The notes under the pieces are model-generated. The model searched no databases. It saw only the letters and a program-made list of their open reading frames with translations, and was not told the DNA's origin. A stretch of 64,000 nucleotides of DNA from Polaribacter sp. HaHaR_3_91 (GTDB lineage Bacteria > Bacteroidota > Bacteroidia > Flavobacteriales > Flavobacteriaceae), in the NCBI RefSeq assembly GCF_019278525.1, contig NZ_CP058986.1:992001-1056000 (forward strand), in the 5' to 3' direction. Below, piece after piece: positions 14,219-22,974 of this stretch. Numbering within the stretch: the stretch's first letter is position 1; each line of letters begins with the position of its first letter. Position numbers and translations under genes: made by a program.

Positions 14219-14792
14219 TAAGTCTACTAACATATTTTCCAATAACATCAAATTCTAAATTTACACAATCATTTAGTTTTAAAAACTTAAAGGTTGTGTT
14301 TTCTGCCGTATAAGGTATTATAGCAACACTAAATTCATTCTTTTTAGAGTTTACCACTGTTAAACTTACTCCATTTACTGTAATTGATCCTTTTTCTATT
14401 GTTATGTTTTTATTAGAAGCATCATAATTAAAAGTATAAAAGGTACTTCCATTTTCATTTTTAATATTTATACAAGTTGCTGTTTGGTCTACATGGCCTT
14501 GTACTAGATGACCGTCTAATCTGTCTCCTAATTTCATTCCTCTTTCTAAATTTACAGAATCAGTTTTAGATAAACTACCAATATTTGTTTTGTTTAAAGT
14601 TTCTTTGATAGCTGTAACGGTATACTCATCTTTTTTAATATTTACTACAGTTAAGCATACGCCATTATGAGCAACGCTTTGATCTATCTTTAATTCATTT
14701 GTAAAATTACTCTTTACAGTTAAATGAATGTTGTCTTGTTCTTTTGTAATATTTGTTATTGTACCAAGGGTTTCTATAATTCCGGTAAACAT
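14208..14792 (-). CDS. ribE: Riboflavin synthase alpha subunit
   Basis: 194 aa. It consists of two similar beta-barrel halves, typical of the enzyme that dismutates two 6,7-dimethyl-8-ribityllumazine molecules to riboflavin. Visible motifs are MFTGIIETLGTI at the N-terminus, HNGVCLTVV, LDGHLVQGHVD at the domain junction, and the duplicate VNGVSLTVV. Length is normal. It is divergent from pdxA and convergent with the PID-CTERM gene. No FMN riboswitch was recognised in the short (24-60 bp) upstream gap. Confidence 0.95.
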   Translation of the reverse strand: MFTGIIETLGTITNITKEQDNIHLTVKSNFTNELKIDQSVAHNGVCLTVVNIKKDEYTVTAIKETLNKTNIGSLSKTDSVNLERGMKLGDRLDGHLVQGHVDQTATCINIKNENGSTFYTFNYDASNKNITIEKGSITVNGVSLTVVNSKKNEFSVAIIPYTAENTTFKFLKLNDCVNLEFDVIGKYVSRLTNP

Positions 14793-14808
14793 ATTTGTAA
14801 AATTTAGT

Positions 14809-14816
14809 TACTTTTG
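14809..14816 (+). promoter_or_regulatory. -7 box of the pdxA promoter
   Basis: TACTTTTG fits TAnnTTTG; no good TTG is found 17-23 bases upstream. It places the transcript start near 14822 and thereby argues against the upstream GTG at 14816 as a start codon. Confidence 0.45.
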
Positions 14817-14851
14817 TGATATTCAAAAATAGGAATAATAGAAGAGTTACT

Positions 14852-15886
14852 ATGGATAAATCTGATAAAATTATAGTTGGTATTTCAATAGGAGATTTAA
14901 ATGGAATAGGTTTAGAAGTTATTCTAAAAACCTTTCAAGATAAAAGAATGTTAGATTTTTGTACGCCAGTTATTTTTGGAAGTACAAAGGTAGTTACTTA
15001 TCATAAAAAAGCATTACGTGCAGAGACTCCTGTTCATGGAATTACCTCTATAGAGCAGGTTAATCATAATAAGGTTAATGTATTAAATATTTGGAAAGAA
15101 GAAGTTGCTGTAGCATTAGGTGAGGCGACTAAAGAATCTGGAGAATATGCGGCGAAATCATTAGAGATAGCTACTACTCATTTAAAAGAACAGAAGATAG
15201 ATGTTTTAGTTACTGCACCAATTAATAAAGAAACAATACAATCTGATACTTTTAATTTTCCGGGGCATACAGAGTATTTAGAAGATAAGTTAGAAGGAAA
15301 GAGCTTAATGATTTTAATGACGGATGCATTAAGAATAGGATTGATAACCGGTCATATTCCTATATCTAAAGTTGCAGAATCCATAACTCCAGCATTAATT
15401 AAAGAGAAAGTAGGTACTATGTATACTTCTTTGGTGCAAGATTTTGGTATTAATAAACCAAAAATAGCAGTTTTATCTTTAAATCCACATTGTGGAGATA
15501 AGGGGGTTATTGGTGTAGAAGATGATGAAATTATAAAGCCAACTATAGATGAAATAAAAGAATCTGGTAAGCTAGTTTTTGGGCCTTATGCAGCAGATGG
15601 TTTCTTTGGTTCGGAAACATATAAGCAATTTGATGGTGTTTTAGCAACGTATCATGACCAAGGGTTGGCGCCATTTAAAGCATTGTCTTTTGGTAGTGGA
15701 GTAAATTATACGGCAGGTTTAAGTGAGATTAGAACATCTCCAGACCATGGTACAGGCTTTGATATAGCTGGGAAAAACATAGCAAACCCATCTTCTTTTA
15801 AAGAAGCATTATTTACTGCTATCGAAATTTATAAGACAAGAAAAGAATATAAAGAGCTCACAAAAAGTCCTCTTTTAGTAAAATAA
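14852..15886 (+). CDS. pdxA: 4-hydroxythreonine-4-phosphate dehydrogenase
   Basis: 344 aa from MDKSDKIIVG. PdxA oxidises 4-phosphohydroxy-threonine in pyridoxal 5'-phosphate synthesis. Motifs: GISIGDLNGIGLEV at the N-terminus, TAPINKETI, FPGHTEYLE and MLMTD-like LMILMTDALRIGLITGHIPI, and the metal-binding ATYHDQGLAPFKAL with the C-terminal TSPDHGTGFDIAG. A GTG 36 bases upstream opens the frame earlier, but it falls in the -7 box, so the ATG is chosen. It is separated from yceD by 71 bases holding a new -7 box. Confidence 0.95.
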   Translation: MDKSDKIIVGISIGDLNGIGLEVILKTFQDKRMLDFCTPVIFGSTKVVTYHKKALRAETPVHGITSIEQVNHNKVNVLNIWKEEVAVALGEATKESGEYAAKSLEIATTHLKEQKIDVLVTAPINKETIQSDTFNFPGHTEYLEDKLEGKSLMILMTDALRIGLITGHIPISKVAESITPALIKEKVGTMYTSLVQDFGINKPKIAVLSLNPHCGDKGVIGVEDDEIIKPTIDEIKESGKLVFGPYAADGFFGSETYKQFDGVLATYHDQGLAPFKALSFGSGVNYTAGLSEIRTSPDHGTGFDIAGKNIANPSSFKEALFTAIEIYKTRKEYKELTKSPLLVK

Positions 15887-15927
15887 AAAACTTTTAATAG
15901 AAAAGAGTGTAGAATAATAAAATTTTA

Positions 15928-15935
15928 TATCTTTG
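15928..15935 (+). promoter_or_regulatory. -7 box of the yceD-rpmF promoter
   Basis: TATCTTTG fits TAnnTTTG, 22 bases before the yceD ATG; the -33 box is poor. Confidence 0.45.
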
Positions 15936-15957
15936 CACGCTTAATTGATATTTGGAA

Positions 15958-16494
15958 ATGAAAGACTTAAAGGAGTTCGACATACAATTTGTAGGATTAA
16001 AGGAAGGAATTCATTTGTTTGAATATGAAATTAACAATACGTTCTTTAATGTTTTTAATTTTGATGAATTTGAAAGTTCATCAATTAAAATATCATTAAA
16101 TTTTATAAAGAAGAGTACGTTACTAGAATTAACTTTTACCGCCAATGGTTTTGTAGAAGTACCATGTGATGTTTCTAACGAACTTTATAAACAAGATGTT
16201 CAAGCAGTTTTACCTTTAGTGGTAAACTTTGGACCAGAATTTAATGATGAAAATGAGGAGATTTTAATATTACCTCATGAGGCGTATGAGTTTAATGTAG
16301 CTCAGTTTATTTATGAAATGATTGTATTATCAGTTCCTAATAAAAGAGTTCATCCAAAAGTTTTAGATGGAACAATGGACTCTGAAGCATTAAATAAGTT
16401 AAGAGAATTAGAAATAAAAGAAGTAAAGACTGTTGAAGAGACAGACCCAAGGTGGGATAAATTAAAGAATTTAATAACAGAAAAAAAGACATAA
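15958..16494 (+). CDS. YceD / DUF177 family protein
   Basis: 178 aa from [10 protein letters not shown] (a TTG two codons earlier is possible). The DUF177 family is almost always encoded before rpmF and is linked in other bacteria to accumulation of 23S rRNA and large-subunit assembly. Here the C-terminal half with [10 protein letters not shown] and [10 protein letters not shown](I) is characteristic for Bacteroidetes members; the canonical cysteines of the family are reduced to a single CDVSN. It ends one base before rpmF, so the two are one operon. Confidence 0.88.
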   Translation: MKDLKEFDIQFVGLKEGIHLFEYEINNTFFNVFNFDEFESSSIKISLNFIKKSTLLELTFTANGFVEVPCDVSNELYKQDVQAVLPLVVNFGPEFNDENEEILILPHEAYEFNVAQFIYEMIVLSVPNKRVHPKVLDGTMDSEALNKLRELEIKEVKTVEETDPRWDKLKNLITEKKT

Positions 16495-16495
16495 A

Positions 16496-16693
16496 ATGGC
16501 ACATCCTAAGAGAAAAATATCCAAAACTAGAAGAGACAAAAGGAGAACTCATTATAAGGCATCTTATCAGCAGATTGCTACAGACCCTACAACAGGAGAA
16601 TCTCACTTATATCATAGAGCTCACTGGCATGAAGGTAAATTATACTATAGAGGACAGATCGTATTAGAATCGGCATCTGCAATAGAAGCATAA
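16496..16693 (+). CDS. rpmF: 50S ribosomal protein L32
   Basis: 65 aa. [20 protein letters not shown] is the invariant N-terminus of L32. In place of the four-cysteine zinc ribbon of many bacteria it has [19 protein letters not shown] with no cysteine at all, so this L32 does not depend on zinc in the usual way; that variation is common in Bacteroidetes. The operon ends with a strong terminator 22 bases later. Confidence 0.96.
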   Translation: MAHPKRKISKTRRDKRRTHYKASYQQIATDPTTGESHLYHRAHWHEGKLYYRGQIVLESASAIEA

Positions 16694-16714
16694 AAGAATC
16701 AAAAGTTTTTTTTA

Positions 16715-16742
16715 AAACCCTCATTAATTGAGGGTTTTTTTG
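16715..16742 (+). terminator. Terminator of yceD-rpmF
   Basis: AACCCTCA-TTAA-TTGAGGGTT hairpin followed by seven T residues. Confidence 0.85.
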
Positions 16743-16789
16743 CGTTTTTAAAGTTGAAATTAATTCTTTTGATAATTTTTACTTTAAAA

Positions 16790-16814
16790 AGTGAAATAAA
16801 TTTCACTACTTTTG
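16790..16814 (+). promoter_or_regulatory. fabH operon promoter with 18-bp palindromic operator
   Basis: AGTGAAAT-AA-ATTTCACT (16790-16807) is a perfect palindrome whose right end overlaps the -7 box TACTTTTG (16807-16814). A protein bound there would block polymerase, as FapR or FadR do at fatty-acid genes elsewhere. The cognate regulator is unknown. The transcript would start near 16820, in front of the ATG at 16848. Confidence 0.6.
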
Positions 16815-16847
16815 ATTTTCCTAACCACATGGAAAACAACTAAAATT

Positions 16848-17843
16848 ATGACAAAAATCACTGCAGCAATTACAGCAGTAGGGAAGTATGTTCCTGAATA
16901 TGTTCTAACTAATAAAGAGTTAGAGACCATGGTAGACACTAATGATGAATGGATTACCAGTAGAACAGGGATTAAAGAAAGAAGGATTTTAAAAGGAGAA
17001 GGTTTAGGTACTTCATACATGGCAATAAAAGCTGCGGAAGAATTATTACAAAAGTCAAACGTAGATCCTGCAGAAATAGATTTAATTATTATTGGTACTG
17101 CAACTCCAGATTTACCTATAGCATCTACAGCGGCTTATGTGGCATCAGAAATAGGAGCAGTAAATGCTTTTGGTTATGATTTGCAAGCAGCATGTTCTAG
17201 TTTTTTATATGGTATGTCTACAGCAGCTAGTTATATAGAGTCTGGTAGATATAAAAAAGTATTGTTAATAGGAGCAGATAAAATGTCTTCTATAATAGAC
17301 TATAAAGATAGAGCTACTTGTATTATTTTTGGTGATGGAGCGGGAGCTGCTTTGTTTGAACCAAATTATGAAGGCTTAGGTCTGCAAGACGAGTACTTAA
17401 GAAGTGATGGTATAGGACGAGACTTCTTGAGAATAGAGGCAGGTGGTTCTTTAATGCCAACAACTAAAGAAACTGTTGCGTCAGATAAACACTTTGTATA
17501 TCAAGAAGGAAAAACTGTTTTTAAATATGCAGTTTCTAATATGGCAGATGTTGCCGGAAAAGTATTAGAAAGAAATAATCTTACAGAAAAAAATATTCAA
17601 TGGTTAGTAGCACACCAAGCTAATAAACGAATTATTGAAGCAATTGCTAAAAGAGTAGGGGTGCCATCAGAAAAAGTTATGATGAACATTCAAAAATACG
17701 GAAATACTACATCTGCAACTTTACCACTTTTACTAGCAGATTATGAAAGTCAATTAAAAAAAGGAGATAATTTAATTTTTGCGGCATTTGGTGGCGGTTT
17801 CACATGGGGAGCAGCTTACGTAAAATGGGCGTATAATTCATAA
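16848..17843 (+). CDS. fabH: Beta-ketoacyl-ACP synthase III
   Basis: 331 aa from MTKITAAITA. FabH condenses an acyl-CoA starter with malonyl-ACP and so begins fatty acid synthesis; in flavobacteria it commonly prefers branched starters. The catalytic triad is visible: C116 in DLQAACSSFLYG, the histidine of VAHQANKRI, and the asparagine of KYGNTTSATLP; the glycine-rich GGGFTWGAAY ends the protein. An upstream TTG would add 12 codons but lies in the -7 box. It is first in fabH-accB-accC, so chain initiation and malonyl-CoA supply are controlled together. Confidence 0.95.
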   Translation: MTKITAAITAVGKYVPEYVLTNKELETMVDTNDEWITSRTGIKERRILKGEGLGTSYMAIKAAEELLQKSNVDPAEIDLIIIGTATPDLPIASTAAYVASEIGAVNAFGYDLQAACSSFLYGMSTAASYIESGRYKKVLLIGADKMSSIIDYKDRATCIIFGDGAGAALFEPNYEGLGLQDEYLRSDGIGRDFLRIEAGGSLMPTTKETVASDKHFVYQEGKTVFKYAVSNMADVAGKVLERNNLTEKNIQWLVAHQANKRIIEAIAKRVGVPSEKVMMNIQKYGNTTSATLPLLLADYESQLKKGDNLIFAAFGGGFTWGAAYVKWAYNS

Positions 17844-17862
17844 ACACAACAATTAAACAATT

Positions 17863-18339
17863 ATGAGTATGGATATTAAAGAGATTCAAAATCTTATAAA
17901 ATTTGTAGCTAAATCTGGCGCTAGCGAGGTAAAGTTAGAAATGGAAGATGTAAAGATTACAATTAGAACTGGTTCTGGTAAAACAGAAACAACAATTTTA
18001 CAAGCAGCTCCGATGGCTGGTATGCCTCAAGTTGCACAACCTGTTGCAGCAGCTCCTGTTACAGCAGATACAGTAGTAGCGGAAAGTGGTGATTCTAAAT
18101 ATATTACTGTAAAGTCTCCTATTATTGGAACTTTTTATAGAAAACCATCACCAGATAAGCCTAATTTTGTAGAAGTAGGAACAGATATTTCTGTAGGAGA
18201 TACTGTTTGTGTTATTGAAGCAATGAAATTATTTAATGAAATAGAATCTGAAGTTTCAGGTAAGATCGTTAAAATATTAGTGGATGATTCTTCTCCTGTA
18301 GAATTTGATCAGCCATTATTCTTAGTAGACCCATCGTAA
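17863..18339 (+). CDS. accB: Biotin carboxyl carrier protein of acetyl-CoA carboxylase
   Basis: 158 aa. An N-terminal helical segment is linked through an A/P-rich hinge (about 48-75, APMAGMPQVAQPVAAAP) to a biotinyl domain with the biotin-accepting lysine K122 in EAMKLFNEIE. It carries the carboxyl group between biotin carboxylase and carboxyltransferase in malonyl-CoA formation. It follows fabH by 19 bases and precedes accC by 81. Confidence 0.96.
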   Translation: MSMDIKEIQNLIKFVAKSGASEVKLEMEDVKITIRTGSGKTETTILQAAPMAGMPQVAQPVAAAPVTADTVVAESGDSKYITVKSPIIGTFYRKPSPDKPNFVEVGTDISVGDTVCVIEAMKLFNEIESEVSGKIVKILVDDSSPVEFDQPLFLVDPS

Positions 18340-18390
18340 TAGAAAGAGTTTAGATTTTTGATTATAGAATAGATGTTCTAACTCAAAATC

Positions 18391-18411
18391 TTATAACTTA
18401 TAACTTATAAC
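18391..18411 (+). repeat. Three perfect TTATAAC tandem repeats just before accC
   Basis: Seven-base unit repeated three times, ending nine bases before the accC ATG in the ribosome-binding region. Unit-length slippage would move the translation start context without touching the coding frame. Confidence 0.6.
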
Positions 18412-18420
18412 TCTTAAATT

Positions 18421-19758
18421 ATGTTTAAAAAAATATTAATTGCCAATAGAGGGGAGATAGCACTTCGTGTTATTAGAACCTGTAAAGAAATGGGCATTAA
18501 AACTGTAGCAGTATATTCTACTGCGGATGCAGAAAGTTTGCACGTAAGATTTGCAGATGAAGCAGTTTGTATTGGTCCAGCACCAAGTTCTGAGTCTTAC
18601 TTAAAAATGTCTAATATTATTGCAGCTGCAGAAATTACAAATGCAGATGCTATTCACCCTGGTTACGGATTTTTATCTGAAAATGCTAAGTTTGCTAGAT
18701 TATGTGAAGAGCATAATATAAAATTTATTGGAGCAACAGGTGATATGATTGATCAAATGGGAGATAAAGCGAATGCTAAATCTACCATGATTGCTGCAGG
18801 TGTACCTTGTGTACCAGGAAGTGAAGGTGTTATTGAAGACTTTGAAAGTTGTGAAAAAACAGCTATAGAAACTGGTTATCCAGTAATGTTAAAAGCTTCT
18901 GCAGGAGGTGGGGGTAAAGGAATGCGTGCTGTTTGGAAGCCAGAAGATTTAAAAGATGCTTGGGATTCTGCAAGACATGAAAGTAAAGCAGCTTTTGGTA
19001 ATGATGATATGTATATGGAGAAGCTTATTGAAGAGCCTAGACATATAGAGATTCAAATTGTTGGAGATTCTTACGGGAAAGCTTGTCATTTATCAGAAAG
19101 AGACTGTTCTGTGCAACGTCGTCATCAAAAGTTAACAGAGGAAACTCCTTCTCCTTTTATGACAGATGCTTTAAGAAAGAAAATGGGTACTGCAGCTGTA
19201 AAAGCAGCAGAGTTTATAAAGTATGAAGGTGCTGGAACTGTAGAATTTTTAGTAGATAAGCATAGAAACTTCTTCTTTATGGAGATGAATACTCGTATAC
19301 AAGTAGAGCACCCTATTACGGAAGAAGTAGTAAATTACGATTTAATTAGAGAGCAAATTTTGGTAGCTGCAGGTGTACCAATTTCTGGAAAAAATTATTT
19401 TCCTCAAATGCACTCTATAGAATGTAGAATTAACGCAGAAGATCCGTATAACAACTTTAGGCCAGCTCCAGGAAAGATTGCAACTTTTCACTCTCCAGGA
19501 GGACATGGAGTAAGAGTAGATACTCATGTGTATGCAGGGTATATGATTCCACCAAATTACGACTCTATGATTGCGAAATTAATAACTACTGCTCAAACAA
19601 GAGAAGAAGCTATTAATAAAATGAAACGCGCATTAGATGAGTTTGTAATAGAAGGTGTTAAAACAACAATTCCTTTCCATAGACAATTAATGGATCATCC
19701 AGATTATGTTGCAGGAAACTATACAACTAAATTTATGGAAGATTTCGAAATGAAATAA
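18421..19758 (+). CDS. accC: Biotin carboxylase subunit of acetyl-CoA carboxylase
   Basis: 445 aa. The N-terminal [20 protein letters not shown], the ATP-grasp glycine loop [14 protein letters not shown], the [12 protein letters not shown] segment and [17 protein letters not shown] are the standard biotin carboxylase signatures. It carboxylates biotin on AccB with ATP and bicarbonate. It is the last gene of the fabH-accB-accC operon, which ends at a near-perfect terminator hairpin. Confidence 0.97.
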   Translation: MFKKILIANRGEIALRVIRTCKEMGIKTVAVYSTADAESLHVRFADEAVCIGPAPSSESYLKMSNIIAAAEITNADAIHPGYGFLSENAKFARLCEEHNIKFIGATGDMIDQMGDKANAKSTMIAAGVPCVPGSEGVIEDFESCEKTAIETGYPVMLKASAGGGGKGMRAVWKPEDLKDAWDSARHESKAAFGNDDMYMEKLIEEPRHIEIQIVGDSYGKACHLSERDCSVQRRHQKLTEETPSPFMTDALRKKMGTAAVKAAEFIKYEGAGTVEFLVDKHRNFFFMEMNTRIQVEHPITEEVVNYDLIREQILVAAGVPISGKNYFPQMHSIECRINAEDPYNNFRPAPGKIATFHSPGGHGVRVDTHVYAGYMIPPNYDSMIAKLITTAQTREEAINKMKRALDEFVIEGVKTTIPFHRQLMDHPDYVAGNYTTKFMEDFEMK

Positions 19759-19787
19759 TACATAAGATTTAAGTTTAAATTGATATT

Positions 19788-19824
19788 AAAATAGAGAACA
19801 CAATTTGTGTTCTCTATTTTTTTT
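19788..19824 (+). terminator. Terminator of the fabH-accB-accC operon
   Basis: Sixteen-base arms AAAATAGAGAACACAA and TTGTGTTCTCTATTTT separated by one base, followed by more T residues. Symmetry would let it also work on the opposite strand. Confidence 0.85.
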
Positions 19825-19848
19825 ACCTTTATGGTCTAAGATATAAAG

Positions 19849-20298
19849 ATGAAGATAGACGGTATTGATAAAAAAATTATAAGAAGTTTAGTAAAAGATG
19901 CAAGAGTACCTATTTTAAGTATTGCAAGAGATATTGGTATATCTGGAGCAGCAATTCATCAAAGGTTAAGAAAATTAGAGAAATCTAAATTAATCGATGG
20001 TTACCAAATGAAGATAAATCCAGAAGCTTTGGGGTATACTACAATTGCTTTTGTAGGTGTTTATTTAGAAACTACCGCAGTGTTATCATCAATTATAAAG
20101 AGGCTTAAAGAAGTTAGAGAAGTTGTAGAATGCCATTATACAACGGGTAATTTTACAATTTTTATAAAAGTATTATGTAAAGATAATGAAGACTTAATGT
20201 GTTTGTTAGATACTAAAATAAAAGTGATTAATGGTGTTACTAAGTTTGAAACATTCATTTCTCTCAATCATAAAATTGATAGACAGGTTTATGTATAG
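19849..20298 (+). CDS. Lrp/AsnC family transcriptional regulator
   Basis: 149 aa. The N-terminal winged HTH (IDKKIIRSLVKDARVP ... ISGAAIHQRLRKLEKSKLIDGY) and C-terminal RAM ligand-binding domain (YTTIAFVGVYLET ... VVECHYTTGNFTIFIKV) give the complete AsnC/Lrp architecture. Such regulators sense amino acids or related metabolites and form octamers. It stands alone between two terminators, so its targets are not evident from position; the neighbouring fabH operator is not an Lrp-type site by eye. Confidence 0.92.
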   Translation: MKIDGIDKKIIRSLVKDARVPILSIARDIGISGAAIHQRLRKLEKSKLIDGYQMKINPEALGYTTIAFVGVYLETTAVLSSIIKRLKEVREVVECHYTTGNFTIFIKVLCKDNEDLMCLLDTKIKVINGVTKFETFISLNHKIDRQVYV

Positions 20299-20421
20299 CA
20301 TTATATTAAACATTAAATCTTTACCACTTAACGAGTTTTTACTTCAAATAAGCTAACAAATATTTTTTTTTAATTTTATTAGTTCATTTTTACATCATCT
20401 TAAAATAAAATGTAAGAAAAT

Positions 20422-20832
20422 ATGAACTTTCTCTCCATATTACTTGTTGATGATGATGAAATAGAAAGAATGAAGTTTAAAAAGGTGTGTAATTATAATA
20501 ATTGCCGCTCTAAAGTAGTAGAAGCAAAAGATGGTAAACAAGCATTACGTATTTTAAATAAAGCAGAACATTCTTTTAATATTATTATTATGGATTTGCA
20601 TATGCCGGAAATGAATGGGTTAGATTTTTTAAGTAATTTAAAATCTAATGTTAAATTTAGAAATATCCCTATAATAGTTATGTCTAATTCTGAAGATGAT
20701 ACAGAATTAAAAAGATGTTATGATTTTGGAGTTTCGGGCTTTTTTACAAAGCCGTTACAATTTTCTGATTATTCTAAAAAAGTAGTATCACTATTAAATT
20801 ATTGGAAAGAGAATAAACTTATTAAAGAATAA
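20422..20832 (+). CDS. Stand-alone receiver-domain response regulator
   Basis: 136 aa, one REC domain with no output domain. The acidic pocket LLVDDDEIE, the phospho-acceptor aspartate in IIIMDLHMPEMNG, the threonine/serine position VMSNSEDD and the lysine in FFTKPLQF are all present. It resembles CheY/Rcp1-type shuttle regulators. It is followed in 15 bases by an HPt-like gene and then by a LytTR regulator, so it is likely the entry point of a phosphorelay. No histidine kinase gene adjoins. Confidence 0.92.
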   Translation: MNFLSILLVDDDEIERMKFKKVCNYNNCRSKVVEAKDGKQALRILNKAEHSFNIIIMDLHMPEMNGLDFLSNLKSNVKFRNIPIIVMSNSEDDTELKRCYDFGVSGFFTKPLQFSDYSKKVVSLLNYWKENKLIKE

Positions 20833-20847
20833 ATAATATGAACAAAG

Positions 20848-21165
20848 ATGGAAGAACCTAATTTAAGTTATATAAAAGATCTTTCTGGAGGAGATAAAGA
20901 ATTTGAAGAGAGTATTTTAATTGTTTTAAAAAATGAATTTCCAGAAGAATGTTTACTTTTTAATAAACATTATAATAATAAAGAGTACTCAGAAGCTGCA
21001 GACAAAGTACATAAGATAAAACATAAAATTAGTATTTTAGGATTAAAAAAAGGTACTGAATTAGCTTCTAAATTTGAAAAAGATTTAAAAAATAATGATA
21101 CCAAATTATATACCGATTTTATAAATGTTTTAAACAAAATTCATGTATATTTAAAAGTCGAATAA
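20848..21165 (+). CDS. HPt-type histidine phosphotransfer protein
   Basis: 105 aa, all helical. AADKVHKIKHKISILGL contains the HxxK pattern (H55, K58) of HPt domains, with the following glycine shifted. The four-helix length is right. It would pass phosphate between the preceding receiver and the following LytTR regulator. HPt domains are weakly conserved, so the assignment relies on the motif and on being placed between two receivers. Confidence 0.8.
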   Translation: MEEPNLSYIKDLSGGDKEFEESILIVLKNEFPEECLLFNKHYNNKEYSEAADKVHKIKHKISILGLKKGTELASKFEKDLKNNDTKLYTDFINVLNKIHVYLKVE

Positions 21166-21179
21166 TTTTTAAAAATAGT

Positions 21180-21887
21180 ATGAATTGTATAGTAATTGAT
21201 GATGATGCAACAGCAAGACTGATTATTAAAAAGCTATGTGCCGATTTTAAGGAGGTTGCTGTTTTAGAGGAGTTTGGTTCTGCTATAGAGGCTATAAAAT
21301 ACCTTAACTCAAATGAAGTAGATTTAATATTTTTAGATATTCACATGCCTACATTTTCTGGTTTCGACTTTATTCAAACTTTAAAATCTCCACCAAAAAT
21401 AATTTTAACAACATCAGATAAAAATTTCGCGCTTCAGGCATTTGAATATGACTGTGTAGTAGATTATCTTGTAAAGCCTATTGCTAAAACAAGGTTTAAT
21501 AAGTCTTTGCAAAAATTAGCTAGTTTAGAAAAAGCAGGCAGTTCCAAGAGCGTAACTAATTCTTCAAAGGAAGGTTCTGATTTTATTTATGTAAGTGTAG
21601 AGAGAAGGCTTGTTAAAATTAATATTCCTAGTATTTGTTTTGTAGAGGCAAAAGGAGATTATATTAGCATTAGAACAGATAGTAAGAGCTATATAGTACA
21701 TTCAACATTAAAAAAAATAGAAGATAAACTACCTTCTTCTTTATTTCTTAGAATACATAGGTCTTTTATTATTAATATTTCTGAGATTGTAGATATTGAG
21801 GATAACAGCGTACTTATTCAAAAAAGTGTAATACCAATTAGTAGATCTAATAAAAGTGAATTGATGAGAAGGTTGAATTTACTTTAA
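21180..21887 (+). CDS. LytR/AlgR-family response regulator (LytTR DNA-binding domain)
   Basis: 235 aa. Receiver domain (1-120) with CIVIDDDATA, the phospho-acceptor in LIFLDIHMPTFSGF and the lysine in DYLVKPIAK; then a LytTR domain (about 140-235) with ICFVEAKGDYISIRT and SLFLRIHRSFIINI, typical DNA-contact strands. It is the output of the three-gene cassette, which ends at an intrinsic terminator. Typical targets of LytTR regulators are cell-surface or polysaccharide genes; here unknown. Confidence 0.94.
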   Translation: MNCIVIDDDATARLIIKKLCADFKEVAVLEEFGSAIEAIKYLNSNEVDLIFLDIHMPTFSGFDFIQTLKSPPKIILTTSDKNFALQAFEYDCVVDYLVKPIAKTRFNKSLQKLASLEKAGSSKSVTNSSKEGSDFIYVSVERRLVKINIPSICFVEAKGDYISIRTDSKSYIVHSTLKKIEDKLPSSLFLRIHRSFIINISEIVDIEDNSVLIQKSVIPISRSNKSELMRRLNLL

Positions 21888-21958
21888 CATTCTTTTAAAT
21901 ATTAAATTTCGTTTTAATTAAATAATCTAGGATTTACTATGGTTTGTTTATAGTATTG

Positions 21959-21991
21959 AGGTGTTTCTAAATTTTAGATAACACCTTTTTT
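21959..21991 (+). terminator. Terminator of the phosphorelay cassette
   Basis: AGGTGTT ... AACACCT stem with inner CTAA/TTAG pairs, then six T residues. Confidence 0.8.
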
Positions 21992-22010
21992 ATTTAGTAT
22001 CCTAAAAAGT

Positions 22011-22045
22011 AAAAACCCTATAAACATATTGTTTATAGGGTTTTA
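22011..22045 (-). terminator. Terminator downstream of tRNA-Phe
   Basis: AAACCCTATAAACA/TGTTTATAGGGTTT hairpin directly 3' of the tRNA; on the minus strand five T residues follow. Confidence 0.8.
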
Positions 22046-22047
22046 AG

Positions 22048-22120
22048 TGGTACCTCCAGGAATCGAACCAGGGACACAAGGATTTTCAGTCCTTTGCTCT
22101 ACCAACTGAGCTAAGGTACC
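22048..22120 (-). tRNA. tRNA-Phe (anticodon GAA)
   Basis: The 73-nt minus-strand sequence folds as a tRNA: acceptor GGTACCT/AGGTACC, D-arm TAGCTCAGTTGGTAGAGC, anticodon stem-loop GGACTGAAAATCC with GAA, and T-arm GGTTCGATTCC. The CCA end is not encoded. Confidence 0.96.
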
Positions 22121-22216
22121 ATTACTTTAGAAGTTAGATTAATATCTTTCCCTTAGCGGTGGCAAATATACAACCTTTTTTAAGATGTGCAAGCATCTTT
22201 TTAAAAAAATGTATTG

Positions 22217-22224
22217 TATTTTTG
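22217..22224 (+). promoter_or_regulatory. -7 box of the coaX operon
   Basis: TATTTTTG fits TAnnTTTG, 19 bases before the coaX ATG. It makes the longer upstream frame (from 22159) unlikely as coding. Confidence 0.45.
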
Positions 22225-22242
22225 ATTTTTATAAATATAGTA

Positions 22243-22974
22243 ATGATGAATTTAATAATTGATGCAGGTAATACAAGAGTTAAGGCTGCTGTGTTTGAGG
22301 GTGATACCATTTTAGAAGTGGTTTTTATTGACCAGAAAAAAATTTTATCAGAAATAAAAAAAATTTTAAAAAAATATAAAATTAGTCAAGGAATCTTGTC
22401 TTCGGTTAGTTTTATATCAGAAAAAACGTTGAATAAGCTTCAATATTTAATGCAATTGACGATTTTGTCCTCTTCGACGAATGTTCCTTTTGTTAATTTG
22501 TATAAAACACCAACAACTTTAGGAGTAGATAGAATTGCATTGGTTGTGGGGGGCGTAAATGAGTTTCCTGAAAAAAACACATTAATTATAGATGCTGGTA
22601 CTTGTATTACTTTCGATTTTGTGAATAGTAAGTCAGAATACTTAGGTGGTGCAATTTCTCCGGGAATAAAAATGAGGTTTGATTCTTTAAATCATTTTAC
22701 CGCAAATTTACCATTGCTGCAAAAAGATGAAGTGAATAGTTTTATTGGTCGTGACACCAAAGAAAGTATGAATTCTGGTGTTGTAAATGGAGTGGTTCAA
22801 GAAATTGATGGTGTAATTAATCAATATAAAAAGAAATATATGGATTTAACAGTCGTTTTAACAGGAGGAGACACAAAATTCTTGTCAAAGCAATTAAAAA
22901 GTAGCATATTTGCCAAGAAAAATTTTCTTCTTCAAGGATTAAATAGAATATTGATATTTAATATAGACAAATGA
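22243..22974 (+). CDS. coaX: Type III pantothenate kinase
   Basis: About 243 aa from ATGATG (either ATG is possible). The ASKHA-fold phosphate motif LIIDAGNTRVKAAV at the N-terminus and the second IIDAGTCITFDFV identify CoaX, which makes 4'-phosphopantothenate in coenzyme A synthesis using a monovalent cation. GGAISPGIKMRFDSL and VLTGGD are further family motifs. Its stop overlaps the following outer-membrane gene by four bases (ATGA). The frame is open 28 codons upstream, but this part would cross the promoter. Confidence 0.93.
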   Translation: MMNLIIDAGNTRVKAAVFEGDTILEVVFIDQKKILSEIKKILKKYKISQGILSSVSFISEKTLNKLQYLMQLTILSSSTNVPFVNLYKTPTTLGVDRIALVVGGVNEFPEKNTLIIDAGTCITFDFVNSKSEYLGGAISPGIKMRFDSLNHFTANLPLLQKDEVNSFIGRDTKESMNSGVVNGVVQEIDGVINQYKKKYMDLTVVLTGGDTKFLSKQLKSSIFAKKNFLLQGLNRILIFNIDK

